Positions 1 through 9,711 of a DNA stretch of 64,000 nt are shown piece after piece. The first letter of the stretch is position 1. Each line of letters begins with the position of its first letter. Both the position numbers and the translations under genes were made by a program. The notes under the pieces were generated by a model that was not told the DNA's origin, did not search any database, and saw nothing but the letters and a program-made list of their open reading frames with translations. Source of the stretch: CAYLZW01 sp964388085 (lineage in GTDB: Bacteria > Myxococcota > UBA727 > CAYLZW01); the NCBI GenBank assembly GCA_964388085.1, contig CAYLZW010000002.1, positions 15,696-79,695 on the forward strand, read 5' to 3'.

Positions 1-2613
1 GTCGACGCCGGCGGCAGCGCCGCCGACTGCGCGGGCGACGTCGAGGTCCCCGAGGACGTGCTGGTGTTCTGTCCGCACAACCCCGTGCAAAAGGACGATC
101 CAGAGGCCTGCGGCATAGCGGGCACCGTCGCCCGCGTCGGAGACCTCCGCTACAACATGCTCGCCTGGATCACGACGCCGAACGTGAACCGGATCGTCGG
201 CCTCGCCTGGTGGGCGCCCGACCTGCAGACGGGCGAGATCGTCAACGCGAGCGCGAAGCTCTACGCGCCGGACATCGATCGAGCCGCGGCCACGACGCGC
301 GACGCCATTCTCCTCATGCGCGGCGACATCACCCCCGAGGATCTCTTTCGCGGCGGCTACGTGCCGAGCAGCATGGCGGACCTCGAGGAGCTCGTGCACA
401 GCCTCGAGCGCTACAGCGAGGATCCGTTCGCCGCGAACATCGAGGTCTCGGAGCGTACGCGGCCCTTCGGTGGGCCCGACGGCTCACCGGTGCCCGGCCA
501 GTCGCTCGGGACGCCGGACACCTTCGACGGCGCCAGCTTTCGCTCCTCGTCGCTGGCGCCCTTCGTCGGCACCCGCTTCGAGTCCTCCGCCGTCGATGTG
601 GAGTCGCTGTTGCTCGCCGGCATCGATCCGCGCAGTGACGATCTGAGCGCCGAGATGATCGGCGCCGCCTCACCGCTGCGGCGCTCGTTCGCCTCGCGCC
701 CTCGGCGGCTCACGGAGACCAAGCTGCGAGAGCTCGGCGGCGACCTCGATCTTCCGGTGGCGGCGGATCTCGCCTATCTCCTCGACGAGACCAGCGAGCT
801 CTCGGCGGACGAGCTGTACCAGGAGGTCCGCCGCCGCTTCGCGCAGGCGACCATGATGCACGAGCTCGGTCACGCCTTCGGCCTGACACACAACTTCTCG
901 GGCTCCTACGACGCGTTCAATTACAAGCAGGGCTATTGGGACGCGCGCGACCCGACGCCGCGCTACGACCGCCAACCCTCACCCGGCGAGCGCGACGGCA
1001 ACCTGACGGACTACGCCTATGCCAGCGTCATGGACTACCACCCGTCTGCGAACGCCTACCTGCACGGCATCGGCAGCTTCGACAAGGCCGCCATCAAGTG
1101 GCTCTACGGCGATCTGGTCGAGGTCTTCGACCCGGGTGACGGTGATCTCGAGCTGCTGAAGGCGATGTGGTTCCGCCAGCCGGAGCCGCACCTGCCGACG
1201 GTCATCGTCGACGACCCGAGTCACCCCGGCGGTCATACGCACCGGAGCCTCCACCCGGCGAAGCTCGCCCAGGAGTACCCAAACCTCTTGCAGCGCGATT
1301 GGGTCCCGCTCGCCAAGCTCGAGGATCCCTACGATTGGGGCGCTCCTCTCGCCGCCGCCGATGGGCGTGTGGCCGTGCCTTATCTGAGCTGCAACGACGA
1401 GCTCATCGGTGTGCTGCCGTACTGCCAGCCGTACGACATGGGCCTCGACCCGTACGAGATCGTGTCGAACCTGAGCAATTGGTACCACGCGTACTACATG
1501 CTCAATAGCTTCCGGCGCGCGCGCCTCGACTTCTCGACGACGCGTTACGTCGACCAGATGTGGATGCGCGTCTTCTTTCCGCTGAAGAAGTGGCAGAACT
1601 GGCTGGCTCACTCGCAGTGGGAATTCGCCATGCAGGAGCCGACGGTCCACTCCGACGAGGACTTCCTGGAGCCGCTCGCCAGGTCCGCCGACGTGTCCTT
1701 CAATTTTCTGGCGCGCTTGCTCGCCGTCCCGAACTTCGGTCCGCACCGGCAGGTGACGATGCCCACGGGCGAAGAGCTGCTGGTCACGCACGAGTTCAAC
1801 CTCGCCATCAGCCACCCCGATCCGCCCATGGACGCGCCGACGATGACGCTGCCGCTCGGGCCCGGGCGCATCTACACCAGCCTGTTCTCCATCACGACGT
1901 CACGCTTCGACGTCGAGAACATCGGGACCGCGGTGGACAAGGAGCTCGCGCTCGAGGCGCTGCTCGATCCCTCCTTCTTCTGGTTCCCTGGCCGCGAGAC
2001 CTGGTCCGACGTCGAGCTGTGGATGGTGAACTTCTATTGGACGCACGCGCCCGAGCTGCTCGACGTCATGGGCTCGGTCATCGTCGCAGACACCACCCGG
2101 CTCGCCGCGTACTGGGACGGCGACGAGGCCAGCTACCGTGACTTCACGGATCTCTCGTCGACGTCCGCGGGCGTCGCCATCGACCCGGCCATCGGCTTCA
2201 GCCTGCGCCTGCGCGCCGCCATCTACGGCATCGGCCTGCTCTACAGCGGCTACGTCGACAAGTCCTTCCTCGATTACAGCCGCATCTACGTCGTGGGCGC
2301 GGACGACGAGGTCCCGCTCGATCCGAGCGTTCCCGTCGTGGACTTCCTCGATCCCCGCACCGGCAAGCTGTATCGGGCGCCCAGCTTCCTCACCGTCGAG
2401 GGCATCGAGCTCGGCATCGGCGCGCGTCTGCTACAGAAGGCGCAGGGCTCGCTGTTGGCCTCGACGGGCGCGGCATCGCCCGAATACGCGGCCTGGGCAG
2501 CGGACATGCTGAAGGACGACCTGGCGGTCATCGAGCTGCTGCGCGGGCTCGTGCAGCGCTTCGAAGACGCGACGTTCACCGGCCCGATCAACTCTCTGGA
2601 TCGGCTCCCGTGA
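1..2613 (+). CDS. Zinc-dependent metalloprotease, met-zincin type (5' end outside window)
   Basis: The reading frame is already open at base 1, so the true start and the whole N-terminus lie upstream; a GTG at 58 is only an internal candidate. The visible part is about 870 residues. The zinc site HELGHAFGLTHNF is encoded from base 859 (HEXXH plus the third His), and a met-turn SVMDY is encoded at 1024-1038. Both are diagnostic of met-zincins of the large bacterial DUF4953/DUF5117-like type. Family knowledge suggests a secreted or periplasmic endopeptidase, but the signal peptide cannot be seen here. The C-terminal 500 residues are rich in aromatic residues and have no recognisable extra domain. 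The stop overlaps the end of the convergent downstream gene by 26 bases. The metalloprotease call is firm; the substrate is unknown. Confidence 0.85.
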   Translation, partial: VDAGGSAADCAGDVEVPEDVLVFCPHNPVQKDDPEACGIAGTVARVGDLRYNMLAWITTPNVNRIVGLAWWAPDLQTGEIVNASAKLYAPDIDRAAATTRDAILLMRGDITPEDLFRGGYVPSSMADLEELVHSLERYSEDPFAANIEVSERTRPFGGPDGSPVPGQSLGTPDTFDGASFRSSSLAPFVGTRFESSAVDVESLLLAGIDPRSDDLSAEMIGAASPLRRSFASRPRRLTETKLRELGGDLDLPVAADLAYLLDETSELSADELYQEVRRRFAQATMMHELGHAFGLTHNFSGSYDAFNYKQGYWDARDPTPRYDRQPSPGERDGNLTDYAYASVMDYHPSANAYLHGIGSFDKAAIKWLYGDLVEVFDPGDGDLELLKAMWFRQPEPHLPTVIVDDPSHPGGHTHRSLHPAKLAQEYPNLLQRDWVPLAKLEDPYDWGAPLAAADGRVAVPYLSCNDELIGVLPYCQPYDMGLDPYEIVSNLSNWYHAYYMLNSFRRARLDFSTTRYVDQMWMRVFFPLKKWQNWLAHSQWEFAMQEPTVHSDEDFLEPLARSADVSFNFLARLLAVPNFGPHRQVTMPTGEELLVTHEFNLAISHPDPPMDAPTMTLPLGPGRIYTSLFSITTSRFDVENIGTAVDKELALEALLDPSFFWFPGRETWSDVELWMVNFYWTHAPELLDVMGSVIVADTTRLAAYWDGDEASYRDFTDLSSTSAGVAIDPAIGFSLRLRAAIYGIGLLYSGYVDKSFLDYSRIYVVGADDEVPLDPSVPVVDFLDPRTGKLYRAPSFLTVEGIELGIGARLLQKAQGSLLASTGAASPEYAAWAADMLKDDLAVIELLRGLVQRFEDATFTGPINSLDRLP

Positions 2614-3898
2614 GCGCCACGGAGAACACGCGCTCGAGCTCGTCGCCGTAGAGCTGCTTCAGGATGACCGCCGTGGGCGGCAGCTTCGGCGGATCGCGAC
2701 CGAGCGCCGCGTACAGGCGTCGCTCCGCGCCCTCGATGTAGTGACCGACCCGCTGCGCCATGGCGCCGTGCACGAGCGCGCGATCCAGCACCACGGCGGC
2801 GACGTCGTCGGGGAGATCAGCCCGAGGGGCCAGACGTCTGCCTGTGAGTGCGGCGAGCTCCTCCCGCGGGCGCGTCCAGTCGTCGGCGATGGCCCCCGCG
2901 ACCTGCACCGCGCCGTCGTGCGGCAGCCCCTCGAGATCGGGCACCACGACGCCCAGCACGCCGCTCATCACCGTCCGCTCGTCGTCATCGAGCTCGTTCA
3001 CCGCCTGATCGAGGAGCGTCGCCGGCATGGCCTCGTGCGCGGCGCCGATCGCCTCCGTGAGCGCGGCCGGCACGTCCTCGCGCTCCCAGGTGGCGCGCGC
3101 GAGGTCGTCGAGGATCAGCCGGCGCGCGTTGCGCAGCAGGTACTGCACGACGATGAAGTTGTACGTCCCGTAGGCATAGCTGCGGAACGCGTCGAGGTCC
3201 GGCAGCACGCGCGCCACCTCGGCCGCGGTCACGTCGGCGTCGAAGTCGCCCTCGCCCGCGCCGAGCAGGAACGCAGCCAGCGCCTCCGAGAACATATGCC
3301 TTGGACCGGCGCAGACCTGCTCCGGCCCGATCAAGAGCCCGGACCCATCCGCTTCTTCCCACACGCGCTCGGGCGTGACGGGCGGTCCCTCGTCGCCGCC
3401 CATCTCCGCGAGCAGCGCGTCGACGTTCAGCATGCTGGTGACGGGGTTGAAGCCGAGCACGAGCTTGAAGGCGGAGCCCACCACGGGGGGCACCGGATGG
3501 TCGCCGAGGGCCGGCTCTCGTCGTCGCCACAAGAACCACGGCACCATGGTGATGAGCTGGCCGACGCACTGCGCGTCCCGGTAGCGCAGCTCGCTGACGC
3601 CGGTGTCCTCGAGGTACAGCGTCCGGAAGTAGCGAACGTAGGAGAGCAGCTCCTTCCAGTGCTTCGTCATTTGTCGAAGCGCCGAGACGTTCATGGGGTT
3701 CTCGTGCCCCTGGCGCGAGTCCTCGTACGGGCAGCGGCGCAGCTCCATCTCGAAGCCCGGCGCGCGACTCTCAGGCGGCACGCGCCACTCCCCGAGGTGG
3801 CGGCCTTCGCCGTCGAGCAGCAGGTGCAAGCGTGCTTGGGCGATGAGCCCGTGCTCGACGACGAGCTCTGCGTCGGGCGAAGGGATGGCATCAGACAT
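2588..3898 (-). CDS. Conserved protein of unknown function, tandem paralogue A
   Basis: This 436-residue protein has no family I recognise. I chose the ATG at 3898 because the frame upstream of it runs antisense inside the neighbouring gene and because the start then overlaps the upstream stop by 8 bases, a typical translational coupling. It is clearly paralogous to the preceding gene. Both share an N-terminal signature RCPYxxSRxxHExPMNxSALxQMTxxW, a following W-F-L-x-RR segment, and an IGPxxVCAGP motif near the middle. The protein has no signal peptide or obvious membrane span. It is mildly acidic with Ala/Leu-rich helices in the second half. It lies next to the RiPP export genes but is transcribed away from them, so membership of that cluster is only a possibility. 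Confidence 0.7.
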   Translation of the reverse strand: MSDAIPSPDAELVVEHGLIAQARLHLLLDGEGRHLGEWRVPPESRAPGFEMELRRCPYEDSRQGHENPMNVSALRQMTKHWKELLSYVRYFRTLYLEDTGVSELRYRDAQCVGQLITMVPWFLWRRREPALGDHPVPPVVGSAFKLVLGFNPVTSMLNVDALLAEMGGDEGPPVTPERVWEEADGSGLLIGPEQVCAGPRHMFSEALAAFLLGAGEGDFDADVTAAEVARVLPDLDAFRSYAYGTYNFIVVQYLLRNARRLILDDLARATWEREDVPAALTEAIGAAHEAMPATLLDQAVNELDDDERTVMSGVLGVVVPDLEGLPHDGAVQVAGAIADDWTRPREELAALTGRRLAPRADLPDDVAAVVLDRALVHGAMAQRVGHYIEGAERRLYAALGRDPPKLPPTAVILKQLYGDELERVFSVALTGADPES

Positions 3899-5081
3899 CG
3901 GGCACCTCTCGAGAGACGCGGGAGAAGTAGCGCGCCAGCGCGTCACCAAACAACTCGTGAGCCAAGGCAACCGGATCCTTCGGGTCGCGCGCCAGCGCCT
4001 CTCTGCCGAGCGCCGCGCGGACGGCGTCTTCGCAGCGTAACGCACCCTCCCCCACGAGCACCTCGAGGCGCTCATGGAGCGCAGCGCGATCCGGCACGGC
4101 GCGCTTGGCGTGCTCGCGAAAGGCGGCGGCCATGTCGTCGAGGGTCCGCCGCGCGGCGGCGCCGCTCGGGCTCAGCATGGCGGACAGCGCCTGCAGCATG
4201 TCTGCGCGCTCATCGTCGTCGAGCGCCGAGAACGGCTCCGTCCAATCGCTCGCCGGGGCCGCCTCCTCGAGCGCGCGCTTCGTCTCGGGGGCGTCCGGCC
4301 CTGCCGCCAGCAGGTCCTCGACGAGGAGGCGCCTCACGACGACGAAGCAGAAGCGCAGCACGGTGAAGTCGATGCTGGCGTGCACGTAGCGCGCGAACAC
4401 CTGGCTGTCCGGCAGCCATCCCCGCACGCGGGAGACGACGTCGGCCGGCACCGCGGGGCCCACGATGAGGGCGCCGGCGAAGTCTTCGATGAGCTTCGGC
4501 GGCCCGGCGCACACCTCGTTCGGCCCGATGAGGGCACCGGACTGCTCCGCCTCGTCGTGGATCGACGCGCCGGTGAGCGGCGGCGCGCTCTCGAGCTCGC
4601 CCGCCATCTCGTACAGCAGCTCGTTCAGCGACATCCGCTGCACGACGTCGTCGATGCCGCGCATAAGCTTGAAGGTCACCGCCGCGAGCGGATCGAGGGC
4701 GCCGCTCTCGACCGGTGCCTGCGCGCGGCGCGTGAGGAACCAGGGCAGCAGCTTCATGTGCTGGATGACGTGCCACACCTCGAAGAAGCGCGCGGGGGCG
4801 TGGCCGAGCGCAGCGCTGTGCAGGGAGTGGAAGTAGCCCACGAGCCCCAACACGTCGCTCCAGCGCTGCGTCATTTGCGTCAGCGCCGACGCGTTCATGG
4901 GGTGCTCGTGATGATGCCGCGAGCCCGTGTAGGGGCAGCGCTTCAAGACCATCTCGGCGCCGCCCGCCGGCTCGTCGAGGACCGCCCGCTCGCCGAGCGC
5001 TCGCCCCTCGCGATCGCGCAGGGCGAAGATGCGCTCGCGAGGCACGTGCAGCACGAAGAGCTCACGGGGAGACGGGGACAC
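3891..5081 (-). CDS. Conserved protein of unknown function, tandem paralogue B
   Basis: This 396-residue protein starts at a GTG (5081). An ATG seven bases upstream is out of frame. It is homologous along most of its length to the gene that follows: the RCPY-x-GSR-HHEHPMN motif, a QxMKLLPWFL segment, the FKLM patch and the IGPNEVCAGPP motif correspond one to one, so the pair arose by tandem duplication. Conserved Cys and His in the N-terminal signature could bind a metal, but that is a guess. No transmembrane or secretion signal is seen. It is the first gene of a two-gene minus-strand unit and is divergent from the HlyD-type gene at 5273. The function is unknown. Confidence 0.7.
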   Translation of the reverse strand: MSPSPRELFVLHVPRERIFALRDREGRALGERAVLDEPAGGAEMVLKRCPYTGSRHHHEHPMNASALTQMTQRWSDVLGLVGYFHSLHSAALGHAPARFFEVWHVIQHMKLLPWFLTRRAQAPVESGALDPLAAVTFKLMRGIDDVVQRMSLNELLYEMAGELESAPPLTGASIHDEAEQSGALIGPNEVCAGPPKLIEDFAGALIVGPAVPADVVSRVRGWLPDSQVFARYVHASIDFTVLRFCFVVVRRLLVEDLLAAGPDAPETKRALEEAAPASDWTEPFSALDDDERADMLQALSAMLSPSGAAARRTLDDMAAAFREHAKRAVPDRAALHERLEVLVGEGALRCEDAVRAALGREALARDPKDPVALAHELFGDALARYFSRVSREVPDV

Positions 5082-5272
5082 CGTGCATGAGTAGCGCGTC
5101 CGCGGTCACGGCGTCATCGTGTCGCCCTGCAGACGGGCCAGGTGCTTCAGGTTGGTAGGCGTACCCGGCCTGCGTGCACGAAAGCAGCGAGGGCGACGGT
5201 CCTTGCGCTATTCTGCCCACCGGCCGTTGTCAGAAATCCTCAGCGGCCTCCTCGACGTGCATCGGTGGGACG
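5082..5272. promoter_or_regulatory. Divergent intergenic region
   Basis: This 191-base gap separates the unknown-function pair (minus) from the HlyD-type gene (plus), so promoters for both must lie here or, for the plus gene, within it if translation begins at the upstream in-frame GTG at 5174. I see no convincing -35/-10 pair, operator or short peptide gene. The last ten bases before the chosen TTG start at 5273 contain a GGTGGG Shine-Dalgarno-like stretch. Confidence 0.3.
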
Positions 5273-7123
5273 TTGGCCACGCAGTTCCCGAAGCTACGCT
5301 CCGACTTGATCGTCCAGCGCCTCGACGAGGGCAGCCGCGTGGTGTTCGCGGTGTCGACCCCGGACGGCGCGGTCGACCAGCGCTTCAGCGAGCGGGTCTA
5401 CTTCGCGATCCATGCGCTCCGGGGGGTGAACGACGCCGGCAGCTGGCTCGCCGCAGTGCGTCAGCGCGATCCCTCGCTCACCATCGGGCAGCTGCAAAAG
5501 CTCCTCGACAAGGTGCAGGCGATGGGGCTCCTCGAGGTCACGGACCCTCGCGCGCGCGCCCCCGCTCCGCCGCCAGCGGCGGTGCACTATGTCGCTCCCC
5601 AGCCGGAGGGCGGCGGGGAGGACGACTTCGGCGAGCGCACCGTCGTCGCCGCCGTCTACAGCGATCCGTCCGTCTCGCTCGAGGCCGAGCCTCGCTTCGT
5701 CACGACACCGGTGACCGCGCCCATCGCGCCCTTCCAAGCGCCGCCCTCGGTGCCGTCCGCGCCGCCGCAGAGCGACCTCGATCGTCGCTACCTGCAGGCC
5801 GGGCTCGAGCACTTTCGCGCGGGCGCGCTCGACGAAGCCGAGCGCTACCTCCACGCCGCGCTCGAGACGAACCCGTCGAACGCCGAGGCCGGCAGCCTCT
5901 TGCAGATGGTCCGTGACGCGAAGGCCGGCCGCGGCCCTTTGAGCCGCGACGACATGCCCCCCGTCGAGGCGACGAACGAGCCGGTGCCGAGCGAAGGCGA
6001 GGAGCCCGCCGGCGAGGCGGTGGACGAAGGTGGCGCGGCTGCCTACGAGGACGCGGCGCTGCAGGCAGAGTCACAGGCGGACGCCACACGTCGACGTTGG
6101 GCTTGGCGCGCCAAGATCTTCGGGCGCCTGGTCGCGCTGCCTGCCGCCATCATCGTCGCGCTCGCGTTCATCCCCTACCCGCTCAGCATCACGTATCCGT
6201 GCGCGGTCAAGCCGCTGCAGCAGGACACCGTGCGCGCTCCACGAGACGGCGTCATCGCCGCCATCACCGTCGACGAAGGCGCGCGCGTCACGAAGGGCCA
6301 GGAGATCGGCAACCTGCACAACGCCGCGACGCGCACCGCGGTGGTCAAGAGCCGCGCGGCCGTCGAGAAGGCGAAGGCCGAGCTGCAGGCGCTCAAGGAG
6401 GGCAACCGCGCCGAGGAGATTCAGGCGGCGCGCGCGCGTGTGAACGGCCTCTATCGCGAGCTCAGCGTCGCCAAGGACCGGGTCCGCCGCGTGCGCGGGC
6501 TGGTCAAGCAAGGCATCGCCCCGCGCGGCGAGCTCGAGACCGCGCGCGCACAGGAGGCGGCCATCTCCGGCCAGCTCTCGCAAGCCAACGCGGACCTGAA
6601 GCTCGTGCAGGCCGGCGCGCGCGACGACGAGCTGGTGAAGAAGGAGGCCGAGATCAAGAGCCTGCAGGCGCAGCTCGAGCTCGACGAGGCGAACCTCGAA
6701 GGCACCGTGTTGCGCTCCTCCATGGACGGCCTCGTGACGACGCTGAAGCCGCGCGACCTCGTCAGCACGCGCGTGGTCGCCGGCCAGCCCGTGCTCGAGA
6801 TCGCCGTGCTCGACGAGATGCTCGCCGAGGTGCTCGTCAACGAGCGCGACTTCGACGTGCTGAAGCCCGGGCTGCCGATCGAGATCAAGGTCGCGGCCTA
6901 CCCCGGCGCCGTGTTCCAGGGGAAGGTGGAGCGCATCGCGCAGCAGGTCGAGATCATCGACGGGCAGACCATCATCCGCGTCGAGGGCGCCATCAAGAAC
7001 CAGGACGGGCTGCTCGTGCCCAACATGACGGGCTTCGCGCAGATCGAAGCGGAGGAGATCCCCATCTTGAAGCTGCTGACGCGCCGCGCGATCCGCTGGA
7101 TCCGCGTCCGCTTCCTCATCTGA
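5273..7123 (+). CDS. PqqD-like / TPR-like / HlyD membrane-fusion protein
   Basis: This is a probable periplasmic adaptor of a peptide exporter. With the TTG start at 5273 it has about 616 residues; a GTG at 5174 would add 33 poorly ordered residues. Residues 5-90 form a PqqD-like winged-helix (RiPP recognition element) profile ending in GLLEV. A Pro-rich linker follows, then a TPR-like helix pair around 168-212 and one transmembrane helix at about 284-304. The periplasmic part has a split biotinyl/lipoyl domain (VRAPRDGVIAAITVDEGARV), a long alpha-helical hairpin at about 355-470 and a beta-barrel region. A cytoplasmic leader-binding-like domain joined to a periplasmic adaptor suggests substrate capture at the export pump. 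The next gene follows after 18 bases with an AAGGAGG-like site and encodes a related architecture, so the two probably act together with the TolC-like protein at 16029. Confidence 0.75.
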   Translation: MATQFPKLRSDLIVQRLDEGSRVVFAVSTPDGAVDQRFSERVYFAIHALRGVNDAGSWLAAVRQRDPSLTIGQLQKLLDKVQAMGLLEVTDPRARAPAPPPAAVHYVAPQPEGGGEDDFGERTVVAAVYSDPSVSLEAEPRFVTTPVTAPIAPFQAPPSVPSAPPQSDLDRRYLQAGLEHFRAGALDEAERYLHAALETNPSNAEAGSLLQMVRDAKAGRGPLSRDDMPPVEATNEPVPSEGEEPAGEAVDEGGAAAYEDAALQAESQADATRRRWAWRAKIFGRLVALPAAIIVALAFIPYPLSITYPCAVKPLQQDTVRAPRDGVIAAITVDEGARVTKGQEIGNLHNAATRTAVVKSRAAVEKAKAELQALKEGNRAEEIQAARARVNGLYRELSVAKDRVRRVRGLVKQGIAPRGELETARAQEAAISGQLSQANADLKLVQAGARDDELVKKEAEIKSLQAQLELDEANLEGTVLRSSMDGLVTTLKPRDLVSTRVVAGQPVLEIAVLDEMLAEVLVNERDFDVLKPGLPIEIKVAAYPGAVFQGKVERIAQQVEIIDGQTIIRVEGAIKNQDGLLVPNMTGFAQIEAEEIPILKLLTRRAIRWIRVRFLI

Positions 7124-7141
7124 GCTGCGCAAGGAGGAGCC

Positions 7142-9694
7142 GTGACCGTCGAACGACCGCTGGGACGCGACGACCTCGAGATCGCTCCTCGCATGGTGAA
7201 CGGCGAGCTCACCTACTTCGTCGCGGATCCGCTGAAGAACGAATACCAGCAGCTCGAGGAGCTCCAGTACGAGGTGTTCCGCCGGCTCGACGGCCAGCGC
7301 AGCATCGACGACATCTGTAAGGAGCTGTACGACACCTACGAGCTCGAGGTGGACGCACAAGAGCTCGCCGAGTTCATCGACAACCTCGGTGAGCTCAACC
7401 TGCTCGACATCACGAGCGACGAGCGCGTCGACACCAAAGACGGCCTCGACCTCGCGAAGAAGGTGAAGAAGTTCCTCGAGCGCGAAGGCGTCGCCTACAG
7501 AGGACGGGGCGTCGCCAGCCGCGCACCGCACGGTCGCGAGCGGCGCGGCAACCAGCGCGACGCGCAAGCCATCGACCGCGCGCTCGAGCACCTCGACCGG
7601 GGTGAGATCCGTCCCTGCGCCATCGTGCTCCGTCAGCTGCTGACGACGAGCCCGAGCAATTGGCGGGCGCGCTATCTGCTTCAGGCCCTACAGAAGGCAA
7701 ACGTCGGCGGCCTGCGCAACATCGACAACGCGTGGTGGTGGCGGGTGCCGCTCACGAACCCGGATCGCTGGCTCGGGCGCCTCGAGCGCGTGCTGCGGCC
7801 GTTCGTGTTCAACCGCCTGTTCCTGCCCGCGTTCCTGCTGCTGTTCGCGTTCGCCTGGGTCCTCGTCGGCTACCAATGGGAGCGCCTCGAGCAGGACCTG
7901 CGCCACATGATGCGCTTCGGCTGGATGCTCGAGTACCCGCTGTTCTTCCCGCTCTTCTTCCTCTCCGTCACGCTGTCGATGGCGCTGCACGAGCTCGCCC
8001 ACGGCGTGACGTGCAAACACTTCGGCGGCCACGTCCGGGAGATGGGGCTGCTGTTCGCCTACGGCAGCCCCGCCGCCTATTGCGACATCTCCGCGACCTA
8101 TCTCTTCGAGAACCGCTGGCATCGTGTCGCGGTGCCCGTCGCCGGCCCCATCTTCACGCTCGCGTACTGGGCGCTCACCGTCGTCGTCTACTCGCTGGTG
8201 GAGTCGAACAGCGCCCTCGGCGTCTATTGCGTGGTGTCGATCCCGCTCATCATGGTCGAGAGCATGGGGGCGATGCTCAACCCGCTGGTGAAGAACGACA
8301 CCTATTACGCCCTCACCGACGCCCTCGACTATCCGAACCTGCGCGATGACGCCTTTCAGTATCTGCAGGCGCGCGTCGAGGGCTGGCTCGTCGCGCAGCA
8401 CATCGAGATGCCGGAGGAGATGGAGGCGCGACGCGGCACGCTGCTCGGCTACGCGATCCCCGGCACCCTGTTCACGGGCGTCGTCATCATCGCGATGCTG
8501 TACACGTTCGCCCAGATCCTGGTTCGCGAGCTGCACACGCTGGGGCTCATCCTGAGCGTCGCGTTGTTCTGGTACACCGTCGCCCGCCCCGTCCGTCGTT
8601 GGTTCGGGAGCTTGTGGCAGCGACGGGCGCTGTTCTGGCAGTCACGCCGCTTCAAGCGCATTGTCACGGCGACGGGGACGGCGCTCGTGTTGGCGCTCAT
8701 CGCCCCGTGGCCGCTACGCATCGAAGGCCCTTGCACCGTGACCCCCGAGATCAAGAAGGTGCGCGCGCCGCGAAGCGACATCATCGTCGAGGTGCTCGCC
8801 CAGGAAGGGGAGCATGTCGCGGAGGGGCAGCCCCTGCTCCGGCTGCGATCGGAAGAGCAGGTCGCCGCGCTGATCCACGCGGAGGCCGAGCTCGAGACCG
8901 GCGAGCTCGAGCTGGCGCGCCTGGTCACCGGTATGCGCAGCGAAGAACGCGGCGTGCTCGTCGCCCAGGTCACGAGCGGGCGGCGCTCGCTACGCGCCGC
9001 GGCAGCTCGCGTTCACCGCCTGCGCAGCCTCGTCGGTCGGGGGCTCGCCTCCCGCGCGGCCCTCGAGGAGGCGCTCGCCGCCGAGGCCGCCGCGCGCACG
9101 GACGCCTCGTCGGCGTCCATGAAGCTGCGCGCGAAGGCCGCGGCGGCGTCGTCGAGCGACCTGATGATCGCGCAGTCGCAGGTCGAGCTGCTCATCGCGC
9201 AGCGCGACGCGGCCCGCCGGGAGCTCGAGCAGTCGCTCGTGCGCAGCCCCGCCGACGGCTATGTCCTCTCGGTCCCAGGCACTCCCGCCAGCGAGCTCGT
9301 CGGCTCGCACCTCGAGGCGGGCACCGAGCTGCTGCGCGTGCGCACCGGCGGCCCGGTCCGCTTGTCCGTCGAGATCCCCGTCACCGAGCCCATCTCGTCG
9401 CTGACGCCCGGCGCCAAGGTGGAGGCGCGCCTGCTCGGCTTCCCCTCCCTCGCCATCGCGGGCACGCTCGAACGCGTGAGCCGATCGTTCGCGGAGGCGT
9501 CGCAGAACGACACCGGCATCTCGGTCTTGCCGGCCGACGTGCTCCTCGACGAGGAGAGCGTAGCGCCGGGGACGCTCGCCGCGGGCCTGAGCGGGCGCGT
9601 GAGCATGCGCGCCGGCTGGCATCCGGTCGCTTGGCACATCTATTTGCGTGTCGCGCGGCTCATCCAGATCGACGCGAGCCGCCTGCTCGGCTGA
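7142..9694 (+). CDS. PqqD domain - M50 (site-2-type) protease - HlyD fusion, putative peptide maturation/export protein
   Basis: This 850-residue polytopic membrane protein has residues 1-95 resembling PqqD (recognition of a leader peptide). A helical linker leads to several membrane spans carrying HELAHG (residues 283-288), the zinc site of M50 intramembrane proteases. A later LNPLVKNDTY segment (about 379-388) supplies the third ligand position (Asp386). After further spans and a helix around 525-545, the C-terminal 300 residues are HlyD-like: a lipoyl half (VRAPRSDIIVEVLAQEGEHV), a coiled coil and a barrel. Proteins with this plan are annotated as putative peptide zinc metalloproteases and accompany RiPP clusters. 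The start has a good AGGAGG site. Likely roles are leader removal at the membrane or export without an ABC ATPase; which of these applies is inference. Confidence 0.82.
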   Translation: MTVERPLGRDDLEIAPRMVNGELTYFVADPLKNEYQQLEELQYEVFRRLDGQRSIDDICKELYDTYELEVDAQELAEFIDNLGELNLLDITSDERVDTKDGLDLAKKVKKFLEREGVAYRGRGVASRAPHGRERRGNQRDAQAIDRALEHLDRGEIRPCAIVLRQLLTTSPSNWRARYLLQALQKANVGGLRNIDNAWWWRVPLTNPDRWLGRLERVLRPFVFNRLFLPAFLLLFAFAWVLVGYQWERLEQDLRHMMRFGWMLEYPLFFPLFFLSVTLSMALHELAHGVTCKHFGGHVREMGLLFAYGSPAAYCDISATYLFENRWHRVAVPVAGPIFTLAYWALTVVVYSLVESNSALGVYCVVSIPLIMVESMGAMLNPLVKNDTYYALTDALDYPNLRDDAFQYLQARVEGWLVAQHIEMPEEMEARRGTLLGYAIPGTLFTGVVIIAMLYTFAQILVRELHTLGLILSVALFWYTVARPVRRWFGSLWQRRALFWQSRRFKRIVTATGTALVLALIAPWPLRIEGPCTVTPEIKKVRAPRSDIIVEVLAQEGEHVAEGQPLLRLRSEEQVAALIHAEAELETGELELARLVTGMRSEERGVLVAQVTSGRRSLRAAAARVHRLRSLVGRGLASRAALEEALAAEAAARTDASSASMKLRAKAAAASSSDLMIAQSQVELLIAQRDAARRELEQSLVRSPADGYVLSVPGTPASELVGSHLEAGTELLRVRTGGPVRLSVEIPVTEPISSLTPGAKVEARLLGFPSLAIAGTLERVSRSFAEASQNDTGISVLPADVLLDEESVAPGTLAAGLSGRVSMRAGWHPVAWHIYLRVARLIQIDASRLLG

Positions 9695-9711
9695 CGGGTC
9701 GTCCACTCGCC

